From Streptomyces sp. ADI96-02 (GTDB lineage: Bacteria; Actinomycetota; Actinomycetes; Streptomycetales; Streptomycetaceae): DNA of 64,000 nt. The position numbers and the translations under genes were made by a program. Positions 8,813 to 17,686 of the stretch are shown one piece after another (the stretch's first letter is position 1; every line of letters starts with the position of its first letter). The stretch lies in the NCBI RefSeq assembly GCF_003846185.1, contig NZ_ML123034.1, positions 3,387,033-3,451,032 of the forward strand, given 5' to 3'. Below the pieces are notes generated by a model. The model was not told the DNA's origin, searched no databases, and worked only from the letters and a program-made list of their open reading frames with translations.

Positions 8813-11800
8813 TCAGTTGGTGCCGATCTTGGCCAGCAGGTCGACGATCCGGGACTGGACCTCATCGCTGGTGGACCGCTCCGCGAGGAAGAGCACGGTC
8901 TCGCCCGACCCCAGGCTCGGCAGGTCCGCCCGGTCCATCCCCGCCGAGGTGTAGACGACCAGTGGGGTCCGGTTCAACTGCCCGTTCGCCCGCAGCCAGT
9001 CGATGATCCCGGCCCTTCGGCGGCGCACCTGCATCAGATCCATGACCACGAGGTTCGGCCGCATACGCCCCGCCAGATCGACGGCCTCGCTGTCCGTCGA
9101 CGCCCGTGCGACCTGCATTCCGCGCCGCTCCAGGGTCTCCGTGAGCGCCACCGCGATCTCCTCGTGCTCCTCGATCAGGAGTACGCGGGACGGATGCTGC
9201 TCGCTGTCACGGGGAGCCAGCGCCTTGAGCAGGACGGCCGGATCGGCCCCGTACGCAGCCTCCCGGGTGGCCTGCCCCAGACCGGCCGTGACCAGCACCG
9301 GAACCTCGGCGGCGACGGCAGCCTGGCGCAGTGACTGCAACGCGGTACGCGTGATGGGCCCGGTCAGCGGGTCGACGAAGAGCGCGGCGGGAAACGCGGC
9401 GATCTGGGCGTCGACCTCCTCGCGGGAGTTCACGATCACCGGGCGGTACCCCCGGTCGCTGAGCGCCTGCTGCGTCGGCACGTCCGGCGCGGGCCAGACG
9501 AGCAGCCGACGCGGGTTGTCCAGGGGCTCGGGAGGCAGTTCGTCGTCGAGCGGACGGGGCTGCGGACGGTTGTCGACCTCGACCGCGCCACCCGGTCCGT
9601 CCAGCGGTTCGGGCCCCTCGGCGCCCTCGTCGGGCGCTCCTATGGCGTAGGCACGCCCCTCGGCGACGGGCGAGGCCAGCAACTGCCCGGAGCCCGGCCC
9701 CGTGACGGTGGGCTGGGCGCCGGGAACCGGCTGGCCCGGTGACCCCGCATGTCCGGGAGCCTGCGGAGGAGGCGGCAGGTCCGGGCGGACCGGCGGGGCG
9801 ACGGGCTCCGCGCCGGCCGCGGGCTGGGCTGCGGGGCGCTCGGCCTCCGGCGGGGCGGCGAGCTTGCGGCGACGGCCGGCACCGCCGAGACCCTGCGGGT
9901 TCTGCGGGTTGGGCTGGTTCTGCTGGTTCTGCTGGTGCGCGGGGTGCTGCGCGAACGGCACTCCCTGGCCCAGGGTCCGCACGCTGAAGGCGCGCCCCTG
10001 CGTCGAGTCCGGGTTGTTGCCTCCGGGCATCGGCTCCTCGGCCGGCAGCGGCTGCCTGCGCCCATTCGGGTCCGGAGCGCCCGATCCGCTGTCCGCCGGG
10101 TGCGCCGGCGCGGGGGGCACGGTCACGCTGCCGGTGGCGTGCGCGGTCTGCCCGGTGCCGCCGCCCCAGGGGCCCTCCTCGGCCGACGGCCGACGGGCCG
10201 CGCCCGCGTCGTCCTGCCCGACGGGCGGGGCGGGCGGGGCGGGCACCTGTCCCGGGGCTCCGTTCGCCCCGTTCCGGGACCAGTCGGCCTGCGGCGGGGC
10301 CACGGGGTGCGCCGGCGGCGGGGTGTGACCGGTCTCGGGTGCGGAGCGCCGGTGGTGCGCGGCGCCCGCCTCGGCGGCGGCCTCCGGGGCGACGGGCGTC
10401 CGGTCGGCGTCGGCGGGAGGCAGCGCGAAGGCGGTACGCGGACCCGCGTCGGCGGCGGTGCGCTCCTGGGCGGCGGCCAGCGCCCGCCGGGCCCGGCGCC
10501 CTTCGGGCTGCTGGGACTGCCCGAGGTCCTGCTGATTCCGCTGCCCGGTGCCAGGAGCGATGTTGCCGCCGTTGCCCGGGGCGCCTGATGTACCCGGGGT
10601 GCCCGCGTGTCCGCTGCCGGCGGCGAGGGCCGGAAGCGCGGGACGGTTCTCGCCGTCCTGCCTCGCCCGGCGGCCGGTCGGCGGCACCGGCTGCTGCGGG
10701 TCGACCGGCACGCCCTGCGGCGGCACGGTCAGCCCCCGCTGCGGACGGCCCCCGACACCCTGCGCCCCCTCGGCCTTCGTGACGACGGACCCCTCGGAGG
10801 GCGCGCCGGAGGTCAGCGCCAGGGCATGCCGATGCGGCTGCTCCCGTACGGGCTCCTGGGCCTGCTGGTGCTCCTGCGCTTGTGCCTGCGCATGAGGGAG
10901 GGCCAGACCGTGGGCCGGAACCGGGCCCTGCGACGGAACCGGGCTCTGCGCTGGTCCTTGACCCCATGGTGCCGGGGCGCTGCCGGGCAGGCCGGTGCCC
11001 GGGGCTCCGGCCGCGCCGATCCCGTCCGTCCCCGTGGCGACGGCCCCGGTCTCGGCGGGGCTGGGCCGTCCGCGCCTGCGCCCCGAACCCTCGCCCTGCT
11101 GGGCCGGGATCAGCTCGGGTCCCTGCTCCTCCTGCGCCGCCGGTCCGCGGCGCGCCCTGCGCCGTCCGGTCGGCTCGGCCACCGCCACGCCTTCGCCGGG
11201 CCCCGCCTCCGTCGCCGTTCCGGCACCCGTGTCCGCCCCGTGTACGGTCTCCGGCTCGCCGACGGGGCTCTCCAGGAACGAGTCCGTCGAGGAACGGCGG
11301 GCCCGACGCCGGCCGCCACTGGTCACACCCGGCGCGCCGAGACCGTCCGAGGACGGCGACGGCGACGGGGGCGTAGGCGGCGACGAAACGGCCTCCGGCA
11401 CGGGTGCAGGCTCCGGCGGGGCCACGGGCGCGATGGTTCCCGCCCCGGCCCCGATCGGAATGTCGAGCACGTACGCGCTGCCGCTCATCCCGGGCATCTC
11501 GTGGGTCTGGAGCACACCGCCGTGCGCCCGGACGATGCCGCGCACGATCGGCTCGTGCACGGGGTCGCCGCCGGCGAACGGTCCGCGCACCTCGATCCGT
11601 ACCACGTCACCGCGCTGCGCGGCGGCGACGACGACCGTGGAGTCGACGTAACCGCCTCCGGGCACCGGCCTGGTCTTGCCGGTCGAGTCCACCCCCGCGA
11701 CGTCCGCGACGAGATGGGCGAGAGCCGACGCGAGCTGCCGGGCGTCGACCTCGGCCTCGATGGGCGGCGCGTGCACGGCGAACTGGGCGCGCCCCGGGCC

Positions 11801-13090
11801 GATCAGCTCGACCGCCCCGTCGATGCCGCCCGTCACGACCGCGTCGAGCAGGACCGGAGCCTTGACCAGCCCCTCCAGCCCGGCGTCCAGGCGCTGGTAG
11901 CCCAGCACGCTGTCCACGAGCGTCGTCATCCGGGCGTACCCGGCGGCGAGGTGGTGCAGGATCTGGTTGGCCTCCGGCCACAACTGCCCGGCCGGGTCGG
12001 CGGCGAGGGTCGACAGCTCGCCGCGCAGCTCCTCCAACGGCCCGCGCAGCGAACCGCCGAGGACCGCGGTGAGCTGGGAGTGCTGCGCGTCGAGAGCGGC
12101 GAGCCGTTCGGCCTGCTCCTCGATCTCGGCGGCGTACCGCTCGGCGCGGTCCGCGAGTTCGGCGGTGTGCGCCTCCGTGAGGGCGTCGATCTCGGCGGCA
12201 TGCGCCTTCTTGAGCGCGGTGACCTCGGCGGCGTGGCTCGTGGTCAGTTCGTCGACGGCCGCCGTGTGCTGGGCGGTGAGCTCCTCGTACGGCCTGCGGT
12301 CGGTGAACGTCATCACCGCGCCGACGAGCTGGTCGCCGTCGCGTACCGGTGCGGTCGTCAGGTCCACCGGCACCTGCGCGCCGCTCTTGGACCACAGCAC
12401 CTGCCCGCGTACGCGGTGCTTGCGGCCGGACTTGAGGGTGTCGGCGAGCGGCGACTCCTCGTACGGGAACGGCTCGCCCTCCGCCCGCGAGTGCAGGATC
12501 AGCGGGTGCAGCTTCTGGCCGCCGAGGTCGCTGGCCCGGAAGCCGAGGATCTGGGCGGCGGCGGGGTTGACCAGGACGACCCGGCCGTCCGTGTCGGTGC
12601 CCACGACGCCCTCGGAGGCGGCGCGGAGGATCATCTCCGTCTGGCGCTGCGAACGGGCCAGCTCGGCCTCGGTGTCGACGGTGCCGGACAGGTCCCGTAC
12701 GACGATCATGAGGAGTTCGTCGCCGGTGTAGCTGGAGTGGATGTCGTTGTACGCGGCCTGACCGCTGTCCAGGCTCGCGCTGGTGACCTCGACCGGGTAC
12801 GCGTTGCCGTCCGTGCGCCGGGCGGTCATCCGCGTCGGCTTGGTCCTGCCCTGCTCGTCCGCGGCCTCGGGCCGGCGCATCGAGCCCGGGATCAGCTTGG
12901 AGTCGAACTCCGGGAGCAGATCGAGCAGCCCGCGACCGACGAGCGCGGTGCCCGGGGTCTCGAACATCTCCAGGGCGATGGCGTTGGCGTTGACGACCGT
13001 GCCGTTGCAGTTGACGAGCAGGAGCCCGTCGGGGAGGGCATCGAGTATGGCTGCGAGGCGAGCAGTGCCTCGGGATGGCCTGCTGCTCAC
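8813..13090 (-). CDS. Giant PAS/degenerate hybrid sensor protein
   Basis: This 1425-residue cytoplasmic protein reads as two PAS domains (about 8-115 and 150-270), a heptad-like Ala/Glu coiled coil (about 275-345), a dimerisation-like helix pair and an ATPase-like region (about 345-545), a Pro/Ala/Gly/Gln-rich linker of roughly 600 residues, and two receiver-like C-terminal domains. The helix where an H-box should lie reads LGGSLRGPLEELRGEL and lacks the phospho-accepting His. The ATPase-like part keeps a late Gly-rich element but I see no clear N-box. Only the last receiver has a candidate phospho-Asp (VVMDLM). It probably works as a signalling scaffold. GTG start with GGAGGA about 9 nt upstream. 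Confidence 0.85.
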   Translation of the reverse strand: MSSRPSRGTARLAAILDALPDGLLLVNCNGTVVNANAIALEMFETPGTALVGRGLLDLLPEFDSKLIPGSMRRPEAADEQGRTKPTRMTARRTDGNAYPVEVTSASLDSGQAAYNDIHSSYTGDELLMIVVRDLSGTVDTEAELARSQRQTEMILRAASEGVVGTDTDGRVVLVNPAAAQILGFRASDLGGQKLHPLILHSRAEGEPFPYEESPLADTLKSGRKHRVRGQVLWSKSGAQVPVDLTTAPVRDGDQLVGAVMTFTDRRPYEELTAQHTAAVDELTTSHAAEVTALKKAHAAEIDALTEAHTAELADRAERYAAEIEEQAERLAALDAQHSQLTAVLGGSLRGPLEELRGELSTLAADPAGQLWPEANQILHHLAAGYARMTTLVDSVLGYQRLDAGLEGLVKAPVLLDAVVTGGIDGAVELIGPGRAQFAVHAPPIEAEVDARQLASALAHLVADVAGVDSTGKTRPVPGGGYVDSTVVVAAAQRGDVVRIEVRGPFAGGDPVHEPIVRGIVRAHGGVLQTHEMPGMSGSAYVLDIPIGAGAGTIAPVAPPEPAPVPEAVSSPPTPPSPSPSSDGLGAPGVTSGGRRRARRSSTDSFLESPVGEPETVHGADTGAGTATEAGPGEGVAVAEPTGRRRARRGPAAQEEQGPELIPAQQGEGSGRRRGRPSPAETGAVATGTDGIGAAGAPGTGLPGSAPAPWGQGPAQSPVPSQGPVPAHGLALPHAQAQAQEHQQAQEPVREQPHRHALALTSGAPSEGSVVTKAEGAQGVGGRPQRGLTVPPQGVPVDPQQPVPPTGRRARQDGENRPALPALAAGSGHAGTPGTSGAPGNGGNIAPGTGQRNQQDLGQSQQPEGRRARRALAAAQERTAADAGPRTAFALPPADADRTPVAPEAAAEAGAAHHRRSAPETGHTPPPAHPVAPPQADWSRNGANGAPGQVPAPPAPPVGQDDAGAARRPSAEEGPWGGGTGQTAHATGSVTVPPAPAHPADSGSGAPDPNGRRQPLPAEEPMPGGNNPDSTQGRAFSVRTLGQGVPFAQHPAHQQNQQNQPNPQNPQGLGGAGRRRKLAAPPEAERPAAQPAAGAEPVAPPVRPDLPPPPQAPGHAGSPGQPVPGAQPTVTGPGSGQLLASPVAEGRAYAIGAPDEGAEGPEPLDGPGGAVEVDNRPQPRPLDDELPPEPLDNPRRLLVWPAPDVPTQQALSDRGYRPVIVNSREEVDAQIAAFPAALFVDPLTGPITRTALQSLRQAAVAAEVPVLVTAGLGQATREAAYGADPAVLLKALAPRDSEQHPSRVLLIEEHEEIAVALTETLERRGMQVARASTDSEAVDLAGRMRPNLVVMDLMQVRRRRAGIIDWLRANGQLNRTPLVVYTSAGMDRADLPSLGSGETVLFLAERSTSDEVQSRIVDLLAKIGTN

Positions 13091-13556
13091 GACGACGCTT
13101 CCTCCCTGATTACCGCACCTTGCCGACAGCGGGCCCCGTCTTGCCCCTCGGGCCGCAGACCGTCACGGAAGGAGTCTAAGGGCAGGGGAGGGCCGAGGGG
13201 CGGCGGATGAGGGGAGCTCTCACCAAGGTTCTGTGCACGCGGTGTACGCCGTCGGCCTATGACGCGCGCCCCTGCGCCCCCTATGACGTGCGCGGACGGG
13301 CGGCGGGAGGGCGGCGTACGGACGCCCCGCGTCCTGTGGAAGGACGGGTGCGAGAGGGGGGCCAGGCGGCGCGTGGCGGGACGCGGCAGGAGCCGGAGCG
13401 AGGCTGCCGGGCCGGTCGCGGTTCCCTCATCGGGCCGTACGGGGGCCGCACCGGACGGTACGGGGAGCGAGAACGGGCCGAGAGCCGGCAGTGGCTCTCG
13501 GCCCGCAGTGGCTCCGGCACCCGGTGGCCGGCCATCGCCGACCACCGGGCCCGGGG
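13091..13556. other. Intergenic region with the SSI-gene terminator
   Basis: About 466 bp separate two minus-strand genes. A perfect 12-bp stem (13475-13486 with 13493-13504, 6-nt loop) lies about 50 nt past the protease-inhibitor stop and is its likely terminator. The rest should hold the promoter of the PAS protein gene. I see no credible gene. Confidence 0.7.
13475..13504 (-). terminator. Terminator of the SSI inhibitor gene
   Basis: Perfect 12-bp inverted repeat with a 6-nt loop, 53 nt downstream of the inhibitor stop codon on the minus strand; no U-tract. Confidence 0.75.
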
Positions 13557-14108
13557 TCAGCGAAGGTCGGGGAGGAGGGGCACCAGGTTGTTCCAACGAG
13601 CGATCTCGCAGCCGTCGCTGCGCGTCACGGTGGTGTCCACGGGCCGCCCCTCCCAGGTCCCCTTGATGCGGGCGGAGGCGTCACCGCCGTAGATCTGGGT
13701 GCACATCGTGCCCGCGGGCGTGGGCCGGAACAGCTCCTGTCCCGCGCGCGCCGCGCCCGCCTCCGCGAGCCGGTCGCAGGCTGCCTGCCGCTTCGGGTGG
13801 CTGCCCCCGGTGGGGCCGCACGTCAGCTCGAACGTTCCGTCGCCTCCGGCGACTCCGGAGTCGGTCACGATCACGGAGAGCCGGGTCCGCGCGTCCTGGG
13901 CCGGCCCGCCGCCGACACCGTCCAGGAAGCCGGGGAGCGGCGGGATCGGGACGGGCAGCGGCCCGAGGGCGGGTACGGCGGCGGACATCGGCCCGGAGGT
14001 CGGCCGCGCCGAGGGCGTGGCGCCGGAGGCGGTGGCGGTGGCGGCCGGCACGGCGGCGGACAGGGCGGCGAGCGACACGACGGCGGTGAGGGCGAGACGG
14101 CGCAGCAT
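13557..14108 (-). CDS. SSI-family subtilisin inhibitor, secreted
   Basis: The 183-residue precursor begins MLRRLALTAV with a signal peptide (about 1-28), then a long Ala/Pro-rich propeptide-like segment (30-70) and the Streptomyces subtilisin inhibitor domain (about 75-183). Four cysteines (97, 111, 136, 167) match the two SSI disulphides. The reactive loop reads Met-Cys-Thr-Gln-Ile-Tyr; by alignment with SSI (Cys-Pro-Met-Val-Tyr) the P1 residue is Gln138 and P1' is Ile139. P1 Gln is unusual, as SSI and relatives mostly use Met, Lys or Arg, so the target protease may differ. The start is chosen by the signal peptide and a GGAG in the preceding bases; in-frame ATGs further upstream are unlikely. 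Confidence 0.92.
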   Translation of the reverse strand: MLRRLALTAVVSLAALSAAVPAATATASGATPSARPTSGPMSAAVPALGPLPVPIPPLPGFLDGVGGGPAQDARTRLSVIVTDSGVAGGDGTFELTCGPTGGSHPKRQAACDRLAEAGAARAGQELFRPTPAGTMCTQIYGGDASARIKGTWEGRPVDTTVTRSDGCEIARWNNLVPLLPDLR

Positions 14109-14389
14109 GCGGGGCTCCTGGATCTCTGGATCACGGGCGGTCGCGGGACGACCGCTGAAGCGACGGGCGGCGAACGGCGGCGGAACTGATCTCCCCGACC
14201 CCACCGCGACCGGCGGAGACCGACGCCCCCGCATCTCTCTAACGCCTCCGACGCCGGGACGTTGCGCCGCCACGCCGATCTCCTTTGCCGTGGCCCCCGT
14301 ATGGCTAGTAACGTGAGCGGCGATTGGTGACACGACGCTGGACTGTGTCATCATCTGCACGCACCACTCGCGTCCGCGCGAGGTGTGCT

Positions 14390-14480
14390 GGAGGCGTCGC
14401 CTAGTCCGGTCTATGGCGCCGCACTGCTAATGCGGTTTGGGTCTTAAAGCCCATCGAGGGTTCAAATCCCTCCGCCTCCG
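14390..14480 (+). tRNA. tRNA-Ser(GCU)
   Basis: The 91-nt sequence folds as a class II tRNA: acceptor GGAGGCG (14390-14396) with CGCCTCC (14473-14479), anticodon loop CTGCTAA with GCU at 14426-14428, a long variable arm (from about 14434) and T-arm GAGGG/CCCTC around TTCAAAT. The discriminator is G14480. CCA is not encoded. Confidence 0.97.
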
Positions 14481-14487
14481 CTCCACC

Positions 14488-14520
14488 CCGAAGCCCCGTG
14501 CCCTAGGCACGGGGCTTCGG
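14488..14520 (+). terminator. Terminator after tRNA-Ser
   Basis: A perfect 14-bp stem (14488-14501 with 14507-14520) with a 5-nt loop begins 8 nt past the tRNA end. Confidence 0.88.
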
Positions 14521-14686
14521 CCGTTCCCGGCGATGGCACCCGCCCGGGGGAACAGCTCCCAGAACCACTCCGAGGAGACGTTTCCGCAGGTCAGGCTCGG
14601 TATGGCTGAGGGATTTCGCGTCACGGCGCAGGTCATGTAATGTTGTTCTCGCAACGCCGACCAGGCAGAAAAGCCCGGAACGCCAA

Positions 14687-14759
14687 GCACTCGTAGCTTA
14701 ACGGATAGAGCATCTGACTACGGATCAGAAGGTTGCAGGTTCGAATCCTGCCGAGTGCA
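14687..14759 (+). tRNA. tRNA-Arg(ACG)
   Basis: A 73-nt cloverleaf: acceptor GCACTCG (14687-14693) pairs with CGAGTGC (14752-14758), the anticodon stem TCTGA/TCAGA encloses loop CTACGGA with ACG at 14720-14722, and the T-loop is TTCGAAT. CCA is not encoded. Confidence 0.97.
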
Positions 14760-14773
14760 CAGCAGGCCAGAGA

Positions 14774-14795
14774 CCCCCAGGAGAAATCCTGGGGG
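14774..14795 (+). terminator. Terminator after tRNA-Arg
   Basis: Perfect 9-bp stem (14774-14782 with 14787-14795) closed by a GAAA tetraloop, 15 nt past the tRNA. Confidence 0.88.
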
Positions 14796-14885
14796 CCTCT
14801 CGCGTATGCCGAGTTCGGTTGTGGAGGGGCGGGGTAGCCGGAGAGGTACGGGGCGTGGTGGACGCGTCCGGCTCGGAGGTTACCG

Positions 14886-15464
14886 ATGGGGTCGACGGAG
14901 CACGGGCAGGCGGAGCGGTGGCAGGACCGGTGGTGGGCGATCGGGCTGTTGGTGCTCGTGGTGTGGGTCGGGATCCGCCTGGTCTTCGACGGGTGGTCGG
15001 GGTGGCCGGGGATCGTTGCCGGCGGGGTCGGTTACGCCGGGTTCATGTCGTGGTTCCTGATGCGGCGCAGGCGCCGGGACGCGCGGGCGGTGGGCACTGT
15101 GGCCGCTCGGGTGCCGGAGTTGGAGCGGCGGATCGCCAAGAACGGTGAGCTGCCCGAGGACCCGGCCGAGCGTGTGGTCATGGTCCGGTTGATCCGGCGG
15201 CGCGAGGAGAAGCTGCGGCGCAACCAGTGGTGGGCCTTTCCGCTGCTGGGGCTGCTGTTCTTCGGTATGCCGCTGCTGTGGTTCGCCGCCGGGAACGTGA
15301 CGGCCGGGCTGTGGGGGCTCGGCTTCGGGCTGGCGTTCATGGCCTGGATGGTCTGGTTCAACCGCCGCTTCGTGCGGCGCATGGCCGGTATGCGGCAGCG
15401 CATCGAGGGCGTCGGCGGCGTGGGTGGCGTCGGCGGGCCGGGCGGTCTCGCGCACGGTGCCTGA
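14886..15464 (+). CDS. Multi-pass membrane protein, unknown function
   Basis: A 192-residue protein with four predicted membrane helices in two pairs: about 16-33 and 40-58 (WWAIGLLVLVVWVGIRLVF and the following Gly-rich helix), then about 118-134 and 139-157. A basic cytoplasmic loop with RRRRRDAR and RRREEKLRRN lies between the pairs. The C-terminal tail is a Gly/Val repeat. I recognise no family motif. The ATG at 14886 has GAGG about 7 nt upstream. It lies between the tRNA pair and a DUF2797 gene and may share their transcription with the next gene. Confidence 0.75.
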   Translation: MGSTEHGQAERWQDRWWAIGLLVLVVWVGIRLVFDGWSGWPGIVAGGVGYAGFMSWFLMRRRRRDARAVGTVAARVPELERRIAKNGELPEDPAERVVMVRLIRRREEKLRRNQWWAFPLLGLLFFGMPLLWFAAGNVTAGLWGLGFGLAFMAWMVWFNRRFVRRMAGMRQRIEGVGGVGGVGGPGGLAHGA

Positions 15465-15601
15465 TAGCGGTGCCCTCCATAGCGGGCCCCTCCGCCTGCC
15501 GTCGTCGCCCTCGCCGGGGTGTCGCAGCCTCAGCCCTTAGCATCGGCTGGGAGCGCGCGGTGGGGTCTCCTCCGCTTCGTGCGGCGGGTCCGGGTGTCGA
15601 G

Positions 15602-16492
15602 GTGAGTGGGTGCGCGGTGACCGGTGGGTGGTGGTGCACCGGGCTGCGGTGGCCGGGCGAGGGGCCCGAACTCGGCTGGCGCAAGGGCGTCGACCGGCGG
15701 GTGAGCGCCCTCGCGTACGGCGGCGGGCTCGGGTTCCGGGCGGTGGGCGAGCGGCACTGCGTGGGGGCCCGGGGCAACGTGTGCCCGTTGGGGGCCGCGG
15801 TCTCCGTGCGCGGTACCGGCGGGCGGTGCCCGGAGTGTGCCCGGTTGGACCGGGCGCATTCGGTGGCCGCCGACACGCTGCTGGACGACCCGCGCACGTA
15901 CCGCGTGTATCTCGCCTGGTTCGGGCCCGGCATGGTGAAGGTCGGGATCACCGCCGAGGAGCGGGGCGCCGCGCGGCTGCGTGAGCAGGGCGCGGTGGTG
16001 TTCAGCTGGCTCGGGCGCGGGCCTCTGATGGCGGCCCGGCGCACCGAGGAGGTCCTGCGCGCCGCTCTCGGCGTGCCCGATCGCATCCCGTACGCGCGGA
16101 AGCGGGCCGTGCGCGGCGCTCTGCCGCCGGAGCCGGAGCGGCGGGCCGAGGTGGCGGAGCTGTACGGGCGGGCCGTCGGGCTGGAGGGCCGCGGGTGGCC
16201 CGAGTCGTTGGAGCGGCTGCCCTTCGACGCCGTCGACCAGGTGGCGCTCTTCGGTCTGGACCGCTCGCCCGCTCCCGCCCGGTCGGTCGTCGAACTGGTC
16301 GGCGGCGCTGCGGTGGCGGGGCGGCTCGTGGCCGCGGCCGGGCCCGATCTGCACCTCGCGGTGGACGGCGGGGGCGTGGTCGTCCTCGACACGCGGCTGA
16401 TCACCGGGTGGGAGCTGGCGGCGGCCGACGGCGGGATGGACGTTCCCCTCGTCGACATCGGGGCCGGTGGCGTGCAGGGTGGGTTGTTCTGA
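15602..16492 (+). CDS. DUF2797 family protein
   Basis: About 296 residues. The N-terminus contains Trp-Trp-Cys-x-Gly-Leu-Arg-Trp, then a four-cysteine region (HCVGARGNVCPLG, then GGRCPECARLDRAHS) that looks zinc-binding, then the most conserved block, YRVYLAWFGPGMVKVGITAE and WLGRGPLMAARRTEE. The VYLAWFG...KVGIT block recalls GIY-YIG-type folds, but I would not assign nuclease activity on that basis. The function of DUF2797 is not established. The start is uncertain: GTG 15602 is used because the conserved Trp-Cys segment begins soon after; GTG 15617 is an alternative. The coding frame is open further upstream but that part overlaps the previous gene and looks like shadow. Confidence 0.82.
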   Translation: MSGCAVTGGWWCTGLRWPGEGPELGWRKGVDRRVSALAYGGGLGFRAVGERHCVGARGNVCPLGAAVSVRGTGGRCPECARLDRAHSVAADTLLDDPRTYRVYLAWFGPGMVKVGITAEERGAARLREQGAVVFSWLGRGPLMAARRTEEVLRAALGVPDRIPYARKRAVRGALPPEPERRAEVAELYGRAVGLEGRGWPESLERLPFDAVDQVALFGLDRSPAPARSVVELVGGAAVAGRLVAAAGPDLHLAVDGGGVVVLDTRLITGWELAAADGGMDVPLVDIGAGGVQGGLF

Positions 16493-16515
16493 CGGCTGCC
16501 CGAGGGAGAGCGCGC

Positions 16516-17469
16516 GTGGAGCGGGACGACGCGGACGACGGTGTGCGGGGCAGGGGCACCGGGGAACATGACGACGTGCGGCATGACGACGTGGTGCGGG
16601 ACGACGACGTCGTGCGGTTCTGGCGGCGGCTCGGGCTGCCCGGGATCATCGACGTGCACACCCACTTCATGCCCGAGCGGGTCCTGCGCAAGGTGTGGGC
16701 GTACTTCGACGCGGCGGGTCCGCTGACCGGCATGGAGTGGCCGATCACCTACCGCTACGAGGAGGACGAACGGCTCGCCCTGCTCCGCTCGTTCGGCGTG
16801 CTGCGCTTCACCGCGATGCTCTATCCGCACAAGCCCGGCATGGCCCGCTGGCTCAACGGCTGGGGCGCCGACTTCGCCCGGCGGGCTCCCGACTGCCTGC
16901 ACACCGCGACCCTGTTTCCCGAGGAGGGCGTGGAGCGGTACGTGCGGGAGGCCGTCGAGAGCGGGGCCCGGGTCTTCAAGTCGCACCTCCAGGTCGGCGC
17001 GTACGACGCCAACGATCCGCTGCTGGAGCCGGTGTGGGGGCTGCTCGCGGAGGCCCGCGTGCCCGTGGTGATGCACTGCGGTTCGGGACCGGCACCGGGG
17101 AAGTACACGGGGCCCGAGCCCGTGGGACGGCTGCTGGCCCGCCATCCGCGGCTGCGGCTCGTCGTCGCGCGCATGGGGATGCCCGAGTACGCGGAGTTCC
17201 TGGCGCTGGCCGAGGCGTATCCGCAGGTGCGGCTCGACACCACGATGGCGTTCACCGACTTCTGCGAGGGCTTCATGCCCTTTCCGGCGGCGGAGCGGGG
17301 CCGGCTCGCCGATCTGGGGGACCGGATCCTGCTCGGGACGGACTTCCCGAACATCCCGTATCCGTACGTCCACCAGCTGGAGGCGCTGGAGCGGATGGGG
17401 CTGGGCGACGACTGGCTGCGGGCGGTCTGCCACGGGAACGCCGCCGCGCTGTTCGAGACCGGTCCCTGA
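16516..17469 (+). CDS. Amidohydrolase-superfamily protein (TIM-barrel)
   Basis: The 317-residue protein carries the amidohydrolase-2 pattern: IDVHTHFMPE (about 42-51) gives the first metal-binding His pair, VMHCGSG a later His, and LLGTDFPNIPYPY the conserved Asp. These enzymes hydrolyse or decarboxylate small ring or amide substrates at a mononuclear or binuclear metal site; the substrate cannot be read from sequence. Residues 2-33 form an odd acidic stretch of DDV/RHDDVVRD repeats before the conserved barrel. The GTG start has GAGGGAGAG at 16502-16510, 5 nt upstream. It follows the DUF2797 gene by 23 nt, so the two are probably co-transcribed. Confidence 0.85.
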   Translation: MERDDADDGVRGRGTGEHDDVRHDDVVRDDDVVRFWRRLGLPGIIDVHTHFMPERVLRKVWAYFDAAGPLTGMEWPITYRYEEDERLALLRSFGVLRFTAMLYPHKPGMARWLNGWGADFARRAPDCLHTATLFPEEGVERYVREAVESGARVFKSHLQVGAYDANDPLLEPVWGLLAEARVPVVMHCGSGPAPGKYTGPEPVGRLLARHPRLRLVVARMGMPEYAEFLALAEAYPQVRLDTTMAFTDFCEGFMPFPAAERGRLADLGDRILLGTDFPNIPYPYVHQLEALERMGLGDDWLRAVCHGNAAALFETGP

Positions 17470-17686
17470 CCGCCCTAGGGACATACGGCCGGGCCTGCGG
17501 ACCGCTCGTTTCCCGTTGCGTTGCGTTGCGTTGCGCTGCCCTGCGCTGCCCTGCGCTGTTGCCGCCTTGCCGCCTTGCCGTCGTGTCCGCGTCATTACGC
17601 TGTTCCGCTCCGCGCTCAGCCGCTTTCTCAGGAAATTCACAGGAACGGGTCAGGGTTCTCTCACGGGCGGCTCCGAGGGTGGGGCC

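Noticed and set aside
13207..13692. Plus-strand frames between the PAS protein and the protease inhibitor genes
   Set aside because: Arg/Gly-rich composition, no recognisable motif, and overlap with the clear SSI gene on the other strand and with its terminator.
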